DNA from: UBA3537 sp045561735 | Lineage (GTDB): Bacteria > Bacteroidota > Bacteroidia > Flavobacteriales > Flavobacteriaceae | Reading direction: 5' to 3' | Assembly (NCBI GenBank): GCA_045561735.1 | Contig: JBJKXC010000027.1 | Span: 62,001-126,000 of the forward strand | DNA: 64,000 nt | Notes under the pieces: model-generated | Seen by the model: only the letters and a program-made list of their open reading frames with translations | The model's database searches: none | Told to the model about the DNA's origin: nothing | Translations under genes and position numbers: made by a program | In this document: positions 55,005 to 62,998 of the stretch, one piece after another | Layout of the letters: every line of letters starts with the position of its first letter | Position numbering within the stretch: position 1 is the first letter of the stretch

Positions 55005-55739
55005 TCATTTTGAAGTCCAAATTTTTTGCGCTTTCAACAAATCTTCAGGAGTGTCGATCTCTACGCCTTCAATAAGGGATTCTACCATTTTAATTTTCTT
55101 TCCATGCTCCAAGTAGCGAAGGCATTCAATTTTTTCGCTGGCTTCAAGACCGAAAATCGGTAACTCCGTAAATTCTAAAAGCGAGGCTTTGCGAAAAGCA
55201 TAAACGCCTTTGTGTTTAAAATATTGTATGTGAGCTGAATCAACTCTTGAGTGTGGAATAACACTTCTTGAAAAATAAAGTGCAAAATTATTAGAATCTG
55301 TAATCACTTTTACACAATTGGGACTTTCGATTTCAGTCTTGTCATCAATTTTAAACATTAATGACGCCAAGTCAATTTGCTTTTGGGAATCAGATTTAAA
55401 AACGTCAATTAATTTTTCTAGACTTTCCTTTTCTGTAAAGGGTTCATCACCTTGTACATTAATGACAATGTCACAATTTATGTTTGCGACAGCTTCTGCA
55501 ATGCGGTCACTTCCAGATTCGTGTTTCTTTTGACTCATGATGACATGGCCGCCAATAGATTGGATTTCGTTGGAAATTTCAGTACTGTCCGTAACCACAT
55601 ATACAGCGTCAAATAAACCAGTATTCAAAGTGGCTTGATAAGTTCTTGCAATCACAGTCATCCCGCCTAGGTCTTTCATTAGCTTACCAGGGAATCGACT
55701 GGCACTGTAGCGTGCAGGGATCATCGCAATAATTATCAT
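55005..55739 (-). CDS. kdsB: Kdo cytidylyltransferase KdsB
   Basis: 244 residues from the ATG at 55739. CMP-Kdo synthetase motifs: MIPARYSASRFPGKLM, VQGDEPF, and the YFSRSVIP loop. It activates Kdo, or Kdo8N, for transfer to lipid A. Its start lies between kdnB and the RecD-like gene, reading towards kdnB. In Shewanella the kdsB homologue next to kdnAB prefers the amino sugar. Confidence 0.93.
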   Translation of the reverse strand: MIIIAMIPARYSASRFPGKLMKDLGGMTVIARTYQATLNTGLFDAVYVVTDSTEISNEIQSIGGHVIMSQKKHESGSDRIAEAVANINCDIVINVQGDEPFTEKESLEKLIDVFKSDSQKQIDLASLMFKIDDKTEIESPNCVKVITDSNNFALYFSRSVIPHSRVDSAHIQYFKHKGVYAFRKASLLEFTELPIFGLEASEKIECLRYLEHGKKIKMVESLIEGVEIDTPEDLLKAQKIWTSK

Positions 55740-55775
55740 TAAATACAATTTAGGGATTAAAAATACATTTTTTTT

Positions 55776-55810
55776 TTAAGCAATAAATTAAAGAACTGTT
55801 AATTGCTTAA
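55776..55810. repeat. Inverted repeat spanning the RecD-like stop codon
   Basis: TTAAGCAAT (55776-55784) and ATTGCTTAA (55802-55810) are a perfect nine-base inverted repeat. The right arm includes the stop codon of the minus-strand RecD-like gene. On the minus strand it is followed by an A-run, not a T-run, so it does not look like a standard terminator. Confidence 0.4.
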
Positions 55811-57231
55811 GATTCGAAATATTGATCCTTAAAACCAATAAGGAAAAGTTTTTCTTTGGCTCTTGTTACAGCCGTATAAAGCCATCTCAAATAATCTACA
55901 TCGATGCCATTTGGTAAATATGGCTGCTCTATAAATACTGTGTGCCATTGACCTCCTTGTGATTTATGACAGGTGATAGCATAGGAAAATTTTACTTGAA
56001 GTGCATTGAGGTACTTGTTTTTCTTTATAGCTAAAAACTTTTTGTACCCAGAAGTTTCATTTTCATAATCTTTTATAACCTCTTGATACAATGCATTGGC
56101 ATTCTCATAAGGAAGAGAAGGTGTTTCCAATGCGATGGTGTCCAACATAAGAACTGTTTCAAAAGGCTTCATTTTAGGGTAATCTACTAATCTTATTTTA
56201 ACTTCAGCAAAACGAAAGCCATAAAGTTCTTTTATGTTGAAAACTTCCAAAACTTCAATAATATCCCCGTTGGCAATAAAACCAGCCTCGCTAGTTGTCT
56301 TAAGCCAAAAATAATTATTTCTGACAATCATTAAATAATCACCAGCAGTCAATTCGTGTTCATTGAATAGGATACGTGATCGGATTTGCTGGTTGTATAG
56401 ATTTGCACGCTTATTAGACCTCACAATCATGGCTGTTTCTTCGTTACCAAGTTGAGAATAAGCATCGTTAATGGCATCCATAATATCGTGTCCATCAACA
56501 AGTCTTACAATATCAATAAAGCCTTCCAATTTAAATTTGAAACTATCATAAAATTGATTTGAGATAGCCTCTCGAAGTTCGGTGGCATTGTACAGTATAC
56601 CAGAATCTTGATCTTGACGTACCACTTCATCTAATTCAATAGAAGTTACATTTTTATTGTAGTTTAATTGAAGTTTATTGGCATTTAGTGCAGGGCTTAA
56701 TTCTATATTAACTGGCGGTAGTTGCGCAGTATCACCAATAAGTAACAACTTGCATTGATGGCCCGAATAAACAAACTGTATCAAGTCATCTAACAGAGCA
56801 CCACTTCCAAATAGTCGTGATTGAGTTGAAACATCTGAAATCATAGAGGCTTCGTCAATAATAAAAAGTGTGTTTTTGTGTTTATTTGGAGCGAGAATAA
56901 AGCTCATCTTTCCATTTTTATCAGTCCTTGGAATGTAAATCTTTTTGTGAATGGTAAAGGCTTCTTTTTTAGCATAGCTTGAAACAACTTTAGCAGCCCG
57001 CCCTGTAGGTGCCAACAAAAGTACTTGTTTCTTGGCCTTCCACAAGTTCTTAACAAGTGTTCCAATTATGGTTGTTTTACCGGTCCCCGCATAACCCTTT
57101 AAAAGAAAGACATTTTCTTTTGAAGATTCAAAAATATAGGTAGAAAGCAGTTGTAAACTAAGAGATTGCTTAGCAGTTGGAGAAAAAGGAAATCCCGATT
57201 TTAACAATTGATAAAAATCAGATACAGTCAT
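55807..57231 (-). CDS. RecD2-like ATP-dependent helicase
   Basis: 474 residues from the ATG at 57231 (MTVSDFYQLLKSGFPF). Superfamily 1B motifs: Walker A LLKGYAGTGKTTIIG, Walker B FIIDEASMIS, motif III LIGDTAQLPPV, then AITCHKSQGGQW (V) and WLYTAVTRAKEKL (VI). It is shorter than RecD2 and has no N-terminal HhH domain; such AAA_30-type helicases are common in Bacteroidota. No recBC genes are nearby. Confidence 0.88.
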   Translation of the reverse strand: MTVSDFYQLLKSGFPFSPTAKQSLSLQLLSTYIFESSKENVFLLKGYAGTGKTTIIGTLVKNLWKAKKQVLLLAPTGRAAKVVSSYAKKEAFTIHKKIYIPRTDKNGKMSFILAPNKHKNTLFIIDEASMISDVSTQSRLFGSGALLDDLIQFVYSGHQCKLLLIGDTAQLPPVNIELSPALNANKLQLNYNKNVTSIELDEVVRQDQDSGILYNATELREAISNQFYDSFKFKLEGFIDIVRLVDGHDIMDAINDAYSQLGNEETAMIVRSNKRANLYNQQIRSRILFNEHELTAGDYLMIVRNNYFWLKTTSEAGFIANGDIIEVLEVFNIKELYGFRFAEVKIRLVDYPKMKPFETVLMLDTIALETPSLPYENANALYQEVIKDYENETSGYKKFLAIKKNKYLNALQVKFSYAITCHKSQGGQWHTVFIEQPYLPNGIDVDYLRWLYTAVTRAKEKLFLIGFKDQYFES

Positions 57232-57259
57232 TGGATAAAAAAGCTGAAAATAGTTAAAC

Positions 57260-57267
57260 CAAAGATA
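57260..57267 (-). promoter_or_regulatory. -7 element of the RecD-like gene
   Basis: Minus-strand TATCTTTG lies 28 bases before the ATG at 57231 and inside the longer reading frame, so it supports the shorter start. Confidence 0.5.
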
Positions 57268-57313
57268 AGAATGATTTTTAGCCGCATTCACTTTATTGAA
57301 TAAAAAAAAATTG

Positions 57314-57321
57314 TAGATTTG
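57314..57321 (+). promoter_or_regulatory. -7 element before the membrane protein gene
   Basis: TAGATTTG, with a TTG 15 bases upstream (57296-57298), slightly short of the usual spacing. It is 28 bases before the ATG at 57350. Confidence 0.45.
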
Positions 57322-57349
57322 TCTTATGTGAATTTATTTAACAAAAATT

Positions 57350-58081
57350 ATGGCCATATTCTCTATCATCGCTGTTATTATTCTAACAATATTAATTGTT
57401 CGTTTGATTGATAATTACATTCCAAAAAAATTCAAATCTTCCATACTTGTTGGATTGTGGGCAATTATAATTCTTTTGGCATATATGACTTTTATGTCAA
57501 TATATGGAGAAATTCAGTTCAATAAAGAGAAAGATAAACGCTATAAAGTTGTCATTGAGAACCTTAAAGACATTCGAGACTCACAGCTAGCTCACAAAAC
57601 TGTAACAGGAAAATTTCAGAACAATTGGGATTCATTGGTCAAGTTTATTGAAAATGAAAAATTTACCATTACTCAGAGAAGAGATTCTACAATTATAGAT
57701 AAAGTTTTGACAAAGCGATATGGTGTTGATACCACCAAAGACATTGTTATTATTGACACTTTGGGGTTTGTCCCCATTCTTGACTCACTCTTTGGAGTTG
57801 ATCCTCGGTATAAAACCATGATGAATGTCCCTGTTGGAAAGGTCAATCAAAAATTCAAATTAGAGACAGGGTATGTGCCTCAAAATGGGTTAAATATCCC
57901 TGTTTTTGAAGTTTCTGTAGCTAAAGAACTTCTTCTGTATGATCAAGATAAAAATCTCGTTGACAAAGAAAAAGAGGTAATGTCGGTTGAAGGGGTGAAT
58001 GGACCCACTTTAAAAGTAGGCTCTATGGATGAAGTTAACACCAACGGAAATTGGCCAAAGAATTATTCAAACGAACAATAA
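57350..58081 (+). CDS. Conserved two-helix membrane protein, function unknown
   Basis: 243 residues. Two transmembrane helices near the N-terminus (about 3-23 and 31-50) are followed by a soluble domain of about 185 residues with the repeated DTTKDIVIIDTL and IDKVLTKRYGV. No enzymatic motif was found. The C-terminal 53 bases overlap the DUF3822 gene in another frame, and the pair is conserved next to rsmD in flavobacteria. Confidence 0.7.
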   Translation: MAIFSIIAVIILTILIVRLIDNYIPKKFKSSILVGLWAIIILLAYMTFMSIYGEIQFNKEKDKRYKVVIENLKDIRDSQLAHKTVTGKFQNNWDSLVKFIENEKFTITQRRDSTIIDKVLTKRYGVDTTKDIVIIDTLGFVPILDSLFGVDPRYKTMMNVPVGKVNQKFKLETGYVPQNGLNIPVFEVSVAKELLLYDQDKNLVDKEKEVMSVEGVNGPTLKVGSMDEVNTNGNWPKNYSNEQ

Positions 58082-58871
58082 CATATCTGATCAGAACTTA
58101 GTATTGTCCATTCAAGCAGGCTTGAGTGGACTTTCTTTTTTCATACTAGATACATTCTCAGATTCTATTGTTAATTTCATATCTCATGATTTTGAAAATA
58201 AGTGTACACCTCAAGTACTTTTAGAGAAAATTATTGAGGCCTTCAATACCTACGAAAGTTTACAAACAACCTTTGTCAGAGTTCAAATCATTCATCACAA
58301 TGAAATGCAAACTTTAGTACCTGTACCACTGTTTGAGGAAGCCCATTTATCAGATTATTTAAAGTACAACACAAAAATTTTTAAAACTGATTTTATAACC
58401 TATGACGCCATTCAAAATGAAGACATGATGTTGGTCTATATTCCCTATGTAAATATCAATAATTATATCTTTGAACGCTTTGGAAGTTTTGAGTACAAGC
58501 ATACTGCTTCAGTTCTTATTGATAAAATTTTACAATTGGAGAAAAACAACTCCGAGCTAAAAGTCTTTGTAAACGTTGAACCTTCATCTTTTGACTTAGT
58601 TGTAGTCAAAGACGACAATCTGCTCTTGTACAACCAATTTGAATACCAAACCAAAGAGGATTTTATATATTACATCCTTTTTGCTGCCGAGCAGCTAGAT
58701 TTAAACCCAGAGCATTTTAAATGTGTTTTGTTAGGTGCTATAGCAGAAAACGATGAATTGTATGCCATTATCTATAAATACATCCGTCATGTGTCCATGC
58801 TTGGTCTTTCAAACATTAGATGTGCGCAAAACAATTCCACTCAAAATTTTACACTCTTAAATAGTATTTAA
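58029..58871 (+). CDS. DUF3822 family protein
   Basis: 280 residues. The N-terminal block LVLSIQAGLSGLSFFILDT and the central HTASVLIDKILQLEK and FVNVEPSSFDLVV, LYNQFEYQTKEDF match DUF3822, an actin-like ATPase-type fold related to type IV pilus-like components, with no assigned function. The ATG at 58029 lies within the previous gene; a later non-ATG start cannot be excluded. The stop overlaps the rsmD start by one base. Confidence 0.82.
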   Translation: MKLTPTEIGQRIIQTNNNISDQNLVLSIQAGLSGLSFFILDTFSDSIVNFISHDFENKCTPQVLLEKIIEAFNTYESLQTTFVRVQIIHHNEMQTLVPVPLFEEAHLSDYLKYNTKIFKTDFITYDAIQNEDMMLVYIPYVNINNYIFERFGSFEYKHTASVLIDKILQLEKNNSELKVFVNVEPSSFDLVVVKDDNLLLYNQFEYQTKEDFIYYILFAAEQLDLNPEHFKCVLLGAIAENDELYAIIYKYIRHVSMLGLSNIRCAQNNSTQNFTLLNSI

Positions 58872-59404
58872 TGCGTATTATTTCTGGTAATCACAAAGGA
58901 AGGCGTTTGCGAGCACCAAAAAAGCTGCCAGTCCGTCCCACAACAGACATGGCCAAAGAAGCACTTTTTAATATTTTGTCAAACCGATACGATTTCGACA
59001 CACTAAAAGTGTTGGACTTGTTTTCCGGTACTGGTAATATAAGTTATGAATTCAGTTCACGTGGGACCACTTCCATTCAGGCCATCGAAAAAGACCGTCG
59101 CTGTATCAAGTTTATTCAGGAAACCTCTGAATTACTAGAAATGCCTATTAAAGCTCTTAATTCAGATGTATTTACCTATTTGGAAAAAACCATTCAAAAA
59201 TATGATATTATTTTTGCAGATCCACCCTATGCATTGGAAGAAGCTAATTTTTCAAAATTAGTTCAAATCATTTTCGATCGAAAACTTCTCAAACCCAATG
59301 GCATTTGCATTGTCGAGCATTCCAAAAATACCAATCTAAGCTTTATTGAAAACTTTATTGAGCTAAAAACCTATGGCGGGAATTGTTTTACTTTTTTTGA
59401 ATAA
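58871..59404 (+). CDS. rsmD: 16S rRNA (guanine-966-N2) methyltransferase RsmD
   Basis: 177 residues. RIISGNHKGRRL opens the RsmD N-terminus; SAM motif I is VLDLFSGTGNISYEF and the catalytic motif IV is FADPPYAL. It methylates G966 during 30S assembly. It is translationally coupled to the DUF3822 gene and convergent with rnpB. Confidence 0.93.
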   Translation: MRIISGNHKGRRLRAPKKLPVRPTTDMAKEALFNILSNRYDFDTLKVLDLFSGTGNISYEFSSRGTTSIQAIEKDRRCIKFIQETSELLEMPIKALNSDVFTYLEKTIQKYDIIFADPPYALEEANFSKLVQIIFDRKLLKPNGICIVEHSKNTNLSFIENFIELKTYGGNCFTFFE

Positions 59405-59410
59405 AAAAAA
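59403..59410 (-). terminator. T-run at the end of rnpB
   Basis: Directly after the closing GATCTGC stem of RNase P RNA the minus strand has eight T residues, giving a factor-independent type end. The run touches the rsmD stop codon. Confidence 0.5.
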
Positions 59411-59705
59411 GCAGATCTATAAGCCGAATTCTGTACCAATCAAGGCCCTTATCATTTATCTACGTCTTCTGTTACCAGAAAACTTTAGCTGCCTACCCTT
59501 CAACATTGTACGTGCCGCACTCAAGCGTTGATTTACATGGCATTGCACCGCATAGAGTTTACCTGATTTCACTACAGCTTAACCTGTACATTCTTTCTGT
59601 TGCACTTTTCCTAATTTCACAATTGGTGGCCGTTAACCACTATGCTGCACTGGGGTGTTCGGACTTTCCTCTCTTCGTAAAACGAACAGCGATAAGGCGA
59701 TCTGC
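59411..59705 (-). ncRNA. rnpB: RNase P RNA (bacterial type A)
   Basis: The minus strand contains the hallmark GAGAGGAAAGTCCGAACA of conserved region I and, near the 3' end, CAGAATTCGGCTTATAGATC. The ends GCAGATC and GATCTGC pair as helix P1. The length of about 295 nt is below typical type A RNA because some peripheral helices are reduced, as in Bacteroidota. It is the catalytic component of tRNA 5' processing. A short apparent ORF on the plus strand in this stretch is incidental. Confidence 0.93.
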
Positions 59706-59712
59706 TTTGACG

Positions 59713-59720
59713 CAAAAATA
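59713..59720 (-). promoter_or_regulatory. -7 element of the rnpB promoter
   Basis: Minus-strand TATTTTTG ends 8 bases before the 5' end of the P1 helix, as expected for a -7 box. It independently supports the transcript's strand and start. Confidence 0.65.
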
Positions 59721-59800
59721 CGTAAATTGTTGATAACTCCTCATTATTTTATATTGCGTAAACCAATGATTTTAGACTTGAATATTTAAATTTGTTGACG

Positions 59801-60886
59801 ATGGAAAATTTTATTGTATCTGCATTAAAATACAGACCCCAATCGTTCAAGGACGTTGTGGGTCAGTCGGCCATCACAACCACCCTAGAAAAAGCCATTA
59901 AAGACAATCATTTAGCGCAAGCATTACTTTTTACAGGTCCCAGAGGGGTTGGTAAAACCACTTGTGCCCGTATATTGGCTAAAATGATCAATAGCCAAGA
60001 TGAGGTTGATAACAATGAAGATTATGCCTTCAATATTTTTGAATTAGATGCTGCATCTAACAACTCCGTTGATGACATTCGTAATTTGACAGATCAAGTA
60101 AGGATTCCGCCTCAAATTGGTGCTTATAAAGTATATATTATTGATGAAGTACACATGCTTTCCACCAATGCTTTTAATGCATTTCTAAAAACTTTAGAGG
60201 AACCACCAAAGCATTGCATCTTTATTTTAGCAACAACCGAAAAACATAAAATTATACCAACCATTTTATCGCGTTGTCAAATTTTTGATTTCAAAAGAAT
60301 CACTGTTGCAGATGCCAAAAATTATTTAAAACTTATTGCTAAAGAACAAGGCGTAGAGGCCGATGACGATGCCTTACACATTATTGCTCAAAAATCCGAT
60401 GGTGCTATGCGCGATGCCCTGTCAATTTTTGATAGAGTTGTAAGTTTTTCAGGGGCTAAACTGACACGTCAAGCTGTCGCCGAAAACCTCAATGTATTAG
60501 ATTATGATGTTTTTATCAAGGCCACAGATCTCATCCTAAATAATAATATCCCTGCCCTTTTAATTTTATTTAACAAATTGCTTTCCAAGGGCTTTGAAGG
60601 TCAGCATTTCATAAGTGGTCTTGCATCTCATCTTAGAGATTTATTTGTATCCAAAACACCTGAAACTCTCGAATTGTTGGAAACTGGCCCAACAGTCAAT
60701 GAAAAGTATAAATTGCAGTCAGAAAAAACTACTACTAGTTTCTTGAAAGAAGCACTATCGCTTGCCAACACTTGTGATTTAAATTACCGTAGCAGTCGAA
60801 ATCAACGCTTACTGGTCGAGATCTGTTTAATGAAATTAGCCTCTATCAATTTTGATGGAGAAAAAAAAAACCCCTTAACTTCATAA
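59801..60886 (+). CDS. dnaX: DNA polymerase III clamp loader DnaX, gamma-length form
   Basis: 361 residues from the ATG at 59801. Walker A is GPRGVGKTT (46-54), Walker B IIDEVHML, sensor 1 LATTEKHK and the arginine finger region ILSRCQIF. The usual zinc-binding Cys4 module is absent, since the segment after MINSQDEV has no cysteines. The reading frame ends right after domain III (collar helices, ICLMKLASINFDGEKKN) at a TAA 14 bases beyond a run of ten A residues. The remainder of the tau form continues in the -1 frame. Confidence 0.93.
   Translation: MENFIVSALKYRPQSFKDVVGQSAITTTLEKAIKDNHLAQALLFTGPRGVGKTTCARILAKMINSQDEVDNNEDYAFNIFELDAASNNSVDDIRNLTDQVRIPPQIGAYKVYIIDEVHMLSTNAFNAFLKTLEEPPKHCIFILATTEKHKIIPTILSRCQIFDFKRITVADAKNYLKLIAKEQGVEADDDALHIIAQKSDGAMRDALSIFDRVVSFSGAKLTRQAVAENLNVLDYDVFIKATDLILNNNIPALLILFNKLLSKGFEGQHFISGLASHLRDLFVSKTPETLELLETGPTVNEKYKLQSEKTTTSFLKEALSLANTCDLNYRSSRNQRLLVEICLMKLASINFDGEKKNPLTS
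60861..60870 (+). promoter_or_regulatory. A10 slippery run at the gamma/tau switch of dnaX
   Basis: Ten consecutive A residues (GAG-A10-CCCC) lie 14 bases before the zero-frame stop. Addition of one A, loss of two, or a -1 ribosomal shift joins the frame that encodes the tau extension. No strong downstream hairpin is apparent. Confidence 0.5.
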
Positions 60887-61539
60887 TTCCTGCCGTTTAT
60901 TTTGCAAAATCTGAGCCTACAACGCTCACCACTACTGTACAAGAAAATAAACCATCAAAGCAAACATACAGCCCAGATAATAAATCTGAAACACCAAAAG
61001 AAAGCATAGAAAACAGAACCAAGTTGCCAACACCCATCAAAACGACTTTTAAAAGTCCCGTAATGCCAATTGGTAATAGACAATCCTCTGGCTTGTCTCT
61101 AAAAAGTATTCAGCGTAAAAAAGACCATCAAATTAGGCAAATGGACGTCGCCGTAAATCAAGAGGATTTACCAAAAGACACTTTTTCACAAGGACAATTA
61201 ATTGCGTCTTGGGGTTCCTATGTAGAATCATTAGAAGCAAAAGGGCGGTATAATCTTGCGGCTATTCTTAAGATTGACATTCCAAAACTGAAAGAGGACT
61301 CTTTAATTGCCTTAGAATTTCCAAATTCAACCAATAAAATAGAAGTGGAACGCCAACAAACGGAATTGCTACAATTTTTAAGAAAGTCTTTGAATAATTT
61401 TGACATTAAATTGGACATCACTGTGAATGAATCAATGGAAAAAGAATTTGCTTACACTGCGGAAGAAAAGTTTGCCAAATTAAAAGCAAAAAACCCTGCC
61501 ATAGAATCCTTAAAAAAAACTTTCAATTTAGAATTGTAA
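60871..61539 (+). CDS. dnaX: DnaX tau extension, -1 frame (part of dnaX)
   Basis: The frame stays open from before the A10 run to 61539. Its first residues, PLNFIIPAVYFAKSEP, are the family continuation expected after GEKKK. A polar linker (QENKPSKQTYSPDN, about 60 residues) leads to a C-terminal domain, ending in AKLKAKNPAIESLKKTFNLEL, which by analogy contacts DnaB and the polymerase. Joined to the upstream frame it gives a tau protein of about 579 residues. It has no plausible start codon of its own at the junction. Confidence 0.75.
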   Translation, partial: PLNFIIPAVYFAKSEPTTLTTTVQENKPSKQTYSPDNKSETPKESIENRTKLPTPIKTTFKSPVMPIGNRQSSGLSLKSIQRKKDHQIRQMDVAVNQEDLPKDTFSQGQLIASWGSYVESLEAKGRYNLAAILKIDIPKLKEDSLIALEFPNSTNKIEVERQQTELLQFLRKSLNNFDIKLDITVNESMEKEFAYTAEEKFAKLKAKNPAIESLKKTFNLEL

Positions 61540-61542
61540 ACC

Positions 61543-62124
61543 ATGTTAGGACTGAAACTTCCAACAGACCCTAGATGGGTCAATATTGCTGAAATGAACA
61601 TAGACGAAATTCTGACGGATCATGCCTTTTGTGAACAAAAAGCCGCCAGTACCGCAATATCACTTATCGTTGGATTTCCTGAGTACACGGCGCTTGTTCA
61701 AGAAATGACCGCCTTGGCAGAGGAAGAAATCAGTCATTTTAAAATGGTACACGATTTAATTATTGCACGTGGGAAAACTCTTGGAAGGGACCGCAAAGAC
61801 GCTTATGTAGTAGCCCTTTTGAAATTTTTTCCAAAAGGCGGGAGCCGAACCACTCAACTAGTGCATCGACTGCTTTATGCCGCATTAATCGAAGCTAGAA
61901 GTTGTGAGCGATTTCGCTTGCTCTCTGAAAATTTAAGCGATCAAAAACTAGCTAAGTTCTATAAAAAACTGATGATTAGTGAAGCCCACCATTACACAAT
62001 GTTTCTAAATTTTGCGAGACAATACGGAAACCGTAACGAAGTAGATACTAAATGGAATGCGCTTTTAGAATTTGAAGCCAAAATCATGAAAGATTTGAGC
62101 CGCACTAAAAGTATCCACGGATAG
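61543..62124 (+). CDS. miaE: tRNA-(ms2io6A37) hydroxylase-like MiaE
   Basis: 193 residues, a ferritin-like diiron protein: EQKAASTAISLI, EEEISHFKMVHD, EARSCERF and SEAHHYTMFLNF supply the Glu/His ligands in the four-helix pattern. MiaE hydroxylates the isopentenyl group of ms2i6A37 in tRNA. It starts 3 bases after the dnaX end. Confidence 0.9.
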   Translation: MLGLKLPTDPRWVNIAEMNIDEILTDHAFCEQKAASTAISLIVGFPEYTALVQEMTALAEEEISHFKMVHDLIIARGKTLGRDRKDAYVVALLKFFPKGGSRTTQLVHRLLYAALIEARSCERFRLLSENLSDQKLAKFYKKLMISEAHHYTMFLNFARQYGNRNEVDTKWNALLEFEAKIMKDLSRTKSIHG

Positions 62125-62239
62125 ATTTGTCTAGCATAATGTACGCCCATTGCCATCGTTTATGGTTTTTATGAAATACTCCTCCACTGGCAGTAGAGAA
62201 CCTTCAATTTAGAGCCAAGAAGTACTTAGCCAATGGCTA

Positions 62240-62257
62240 TATGTTTAAAAAAACATA
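62240..62257. repeat. Short hairpin between miaE and pdxH
   Basis: TATGTTT and AAACATA with an AAAA loop form a seven-pair stem in the 144-base convergent gap. It may act as a bidirectional terminator; the T-run is weak. Confidence 0.35.
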
Positions 62258-62268
62258 GTATTAGGCAA

Positions 62269-62916
62269 TTAAGGCGACAGACGTTCAACTTTCCAATTAA
62301 AATCCTTTTGAAGTTGGTAACGAATGCGATCGTGGAGTCTGTTGGCACGTCCTTGCCAAAATTCAATTTCGATAGGTTTTACAATGAAACCACCCCATAA
62401 TTTAGGGCGAGGTATGGGTTGGTCTTTAAATTTTTCTTCCAACATTTTAAGCTTGTTTTCAATTACTGATCGACTTTCAACCACTACACTTTGATGAGAT
62501 GCATGAGCACCTAGTTGACTTCCTCTAGGACGAGAATTGAAGTAAGCATCACTTGATTCTGCTGCTATTTTTTCGGCACTCCCTTTGATAATAACTTGTC
62601 GTTCTGCTCCTTCCCAATGAAAGGACAAACAAGCCTTTGGATGTGATGCCAATGCCTTTCCTTTTTCACTTTGATAATTGGTGTAAAAAACAAACCCCTC
62701 AGAACTGAATTGCTTGAGCAGTACCACCCTTCCTTTAGGGTGACCACTAGCGTCCACCGTTGAAAGCGTCATGGCATTGGTTTCAATTTCAGTAAAATGC
62801 TGGTCTACTTCTGAGAACCATTGTTCAAAAAGTATAAAGGGCGTTTTTGGAACGTCTTTCTTAAGCAGACTCCCTTTGTCATAAGATTTTCTGTAATGCC
62901 CTAAATCTTTTTGCAT
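62269..62916 (-). CDS. pdxH: Pyridoxamine 5'-phosphate oxidase
   Basis: 215 residues. FMN-dependent oxidation of PNP/PMP to PLP. Motifs: KGRVVLLKQF, FYTNYQSEKGKALA, FHWEGAERQVIIKG, RPRGSQLGAHASHQS and the C-terminal WQGRANRLHDRIRY. The product is the cofactor for several enzymes in this window (IlvA, ThrC, GlyA). A single-gene unit. Confidence 0.95.
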   Translation of the reverse strand: MQKDLGHYRKSYDKGSLLKKDVPKTPFILFEQWFSEVDQHFTEIETNAMTLSTVDASGHPKGRVVLLKQFSSEGFVFYTNYQSEKGKALASHPKACLSFHWEGAERQVIIKGSAEKIAAESSDAYFNSRPRGSQLGAHASHQSVVVESRSVIENKLKMLEEKFKDQPIPRPKLWGGFIVKPIEIEFWQGRANRLHDRIRYQLQKDFNWKVERLSP

Positions 62917-62998
62917 GGTAATTATTTATTCAAAATTAAAAAATTAGACTTTAAAAATTGATTTAAATTAGCCTTAAATTCACAAACATTGGATTAAA

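Noticed and set aside
59506..59733. 75-codon plus-strand ORF after rsmD
   Set aside because: It lies wholly across RNase P RNA on the opposite strand and its composition follows the RNA; no protein features.
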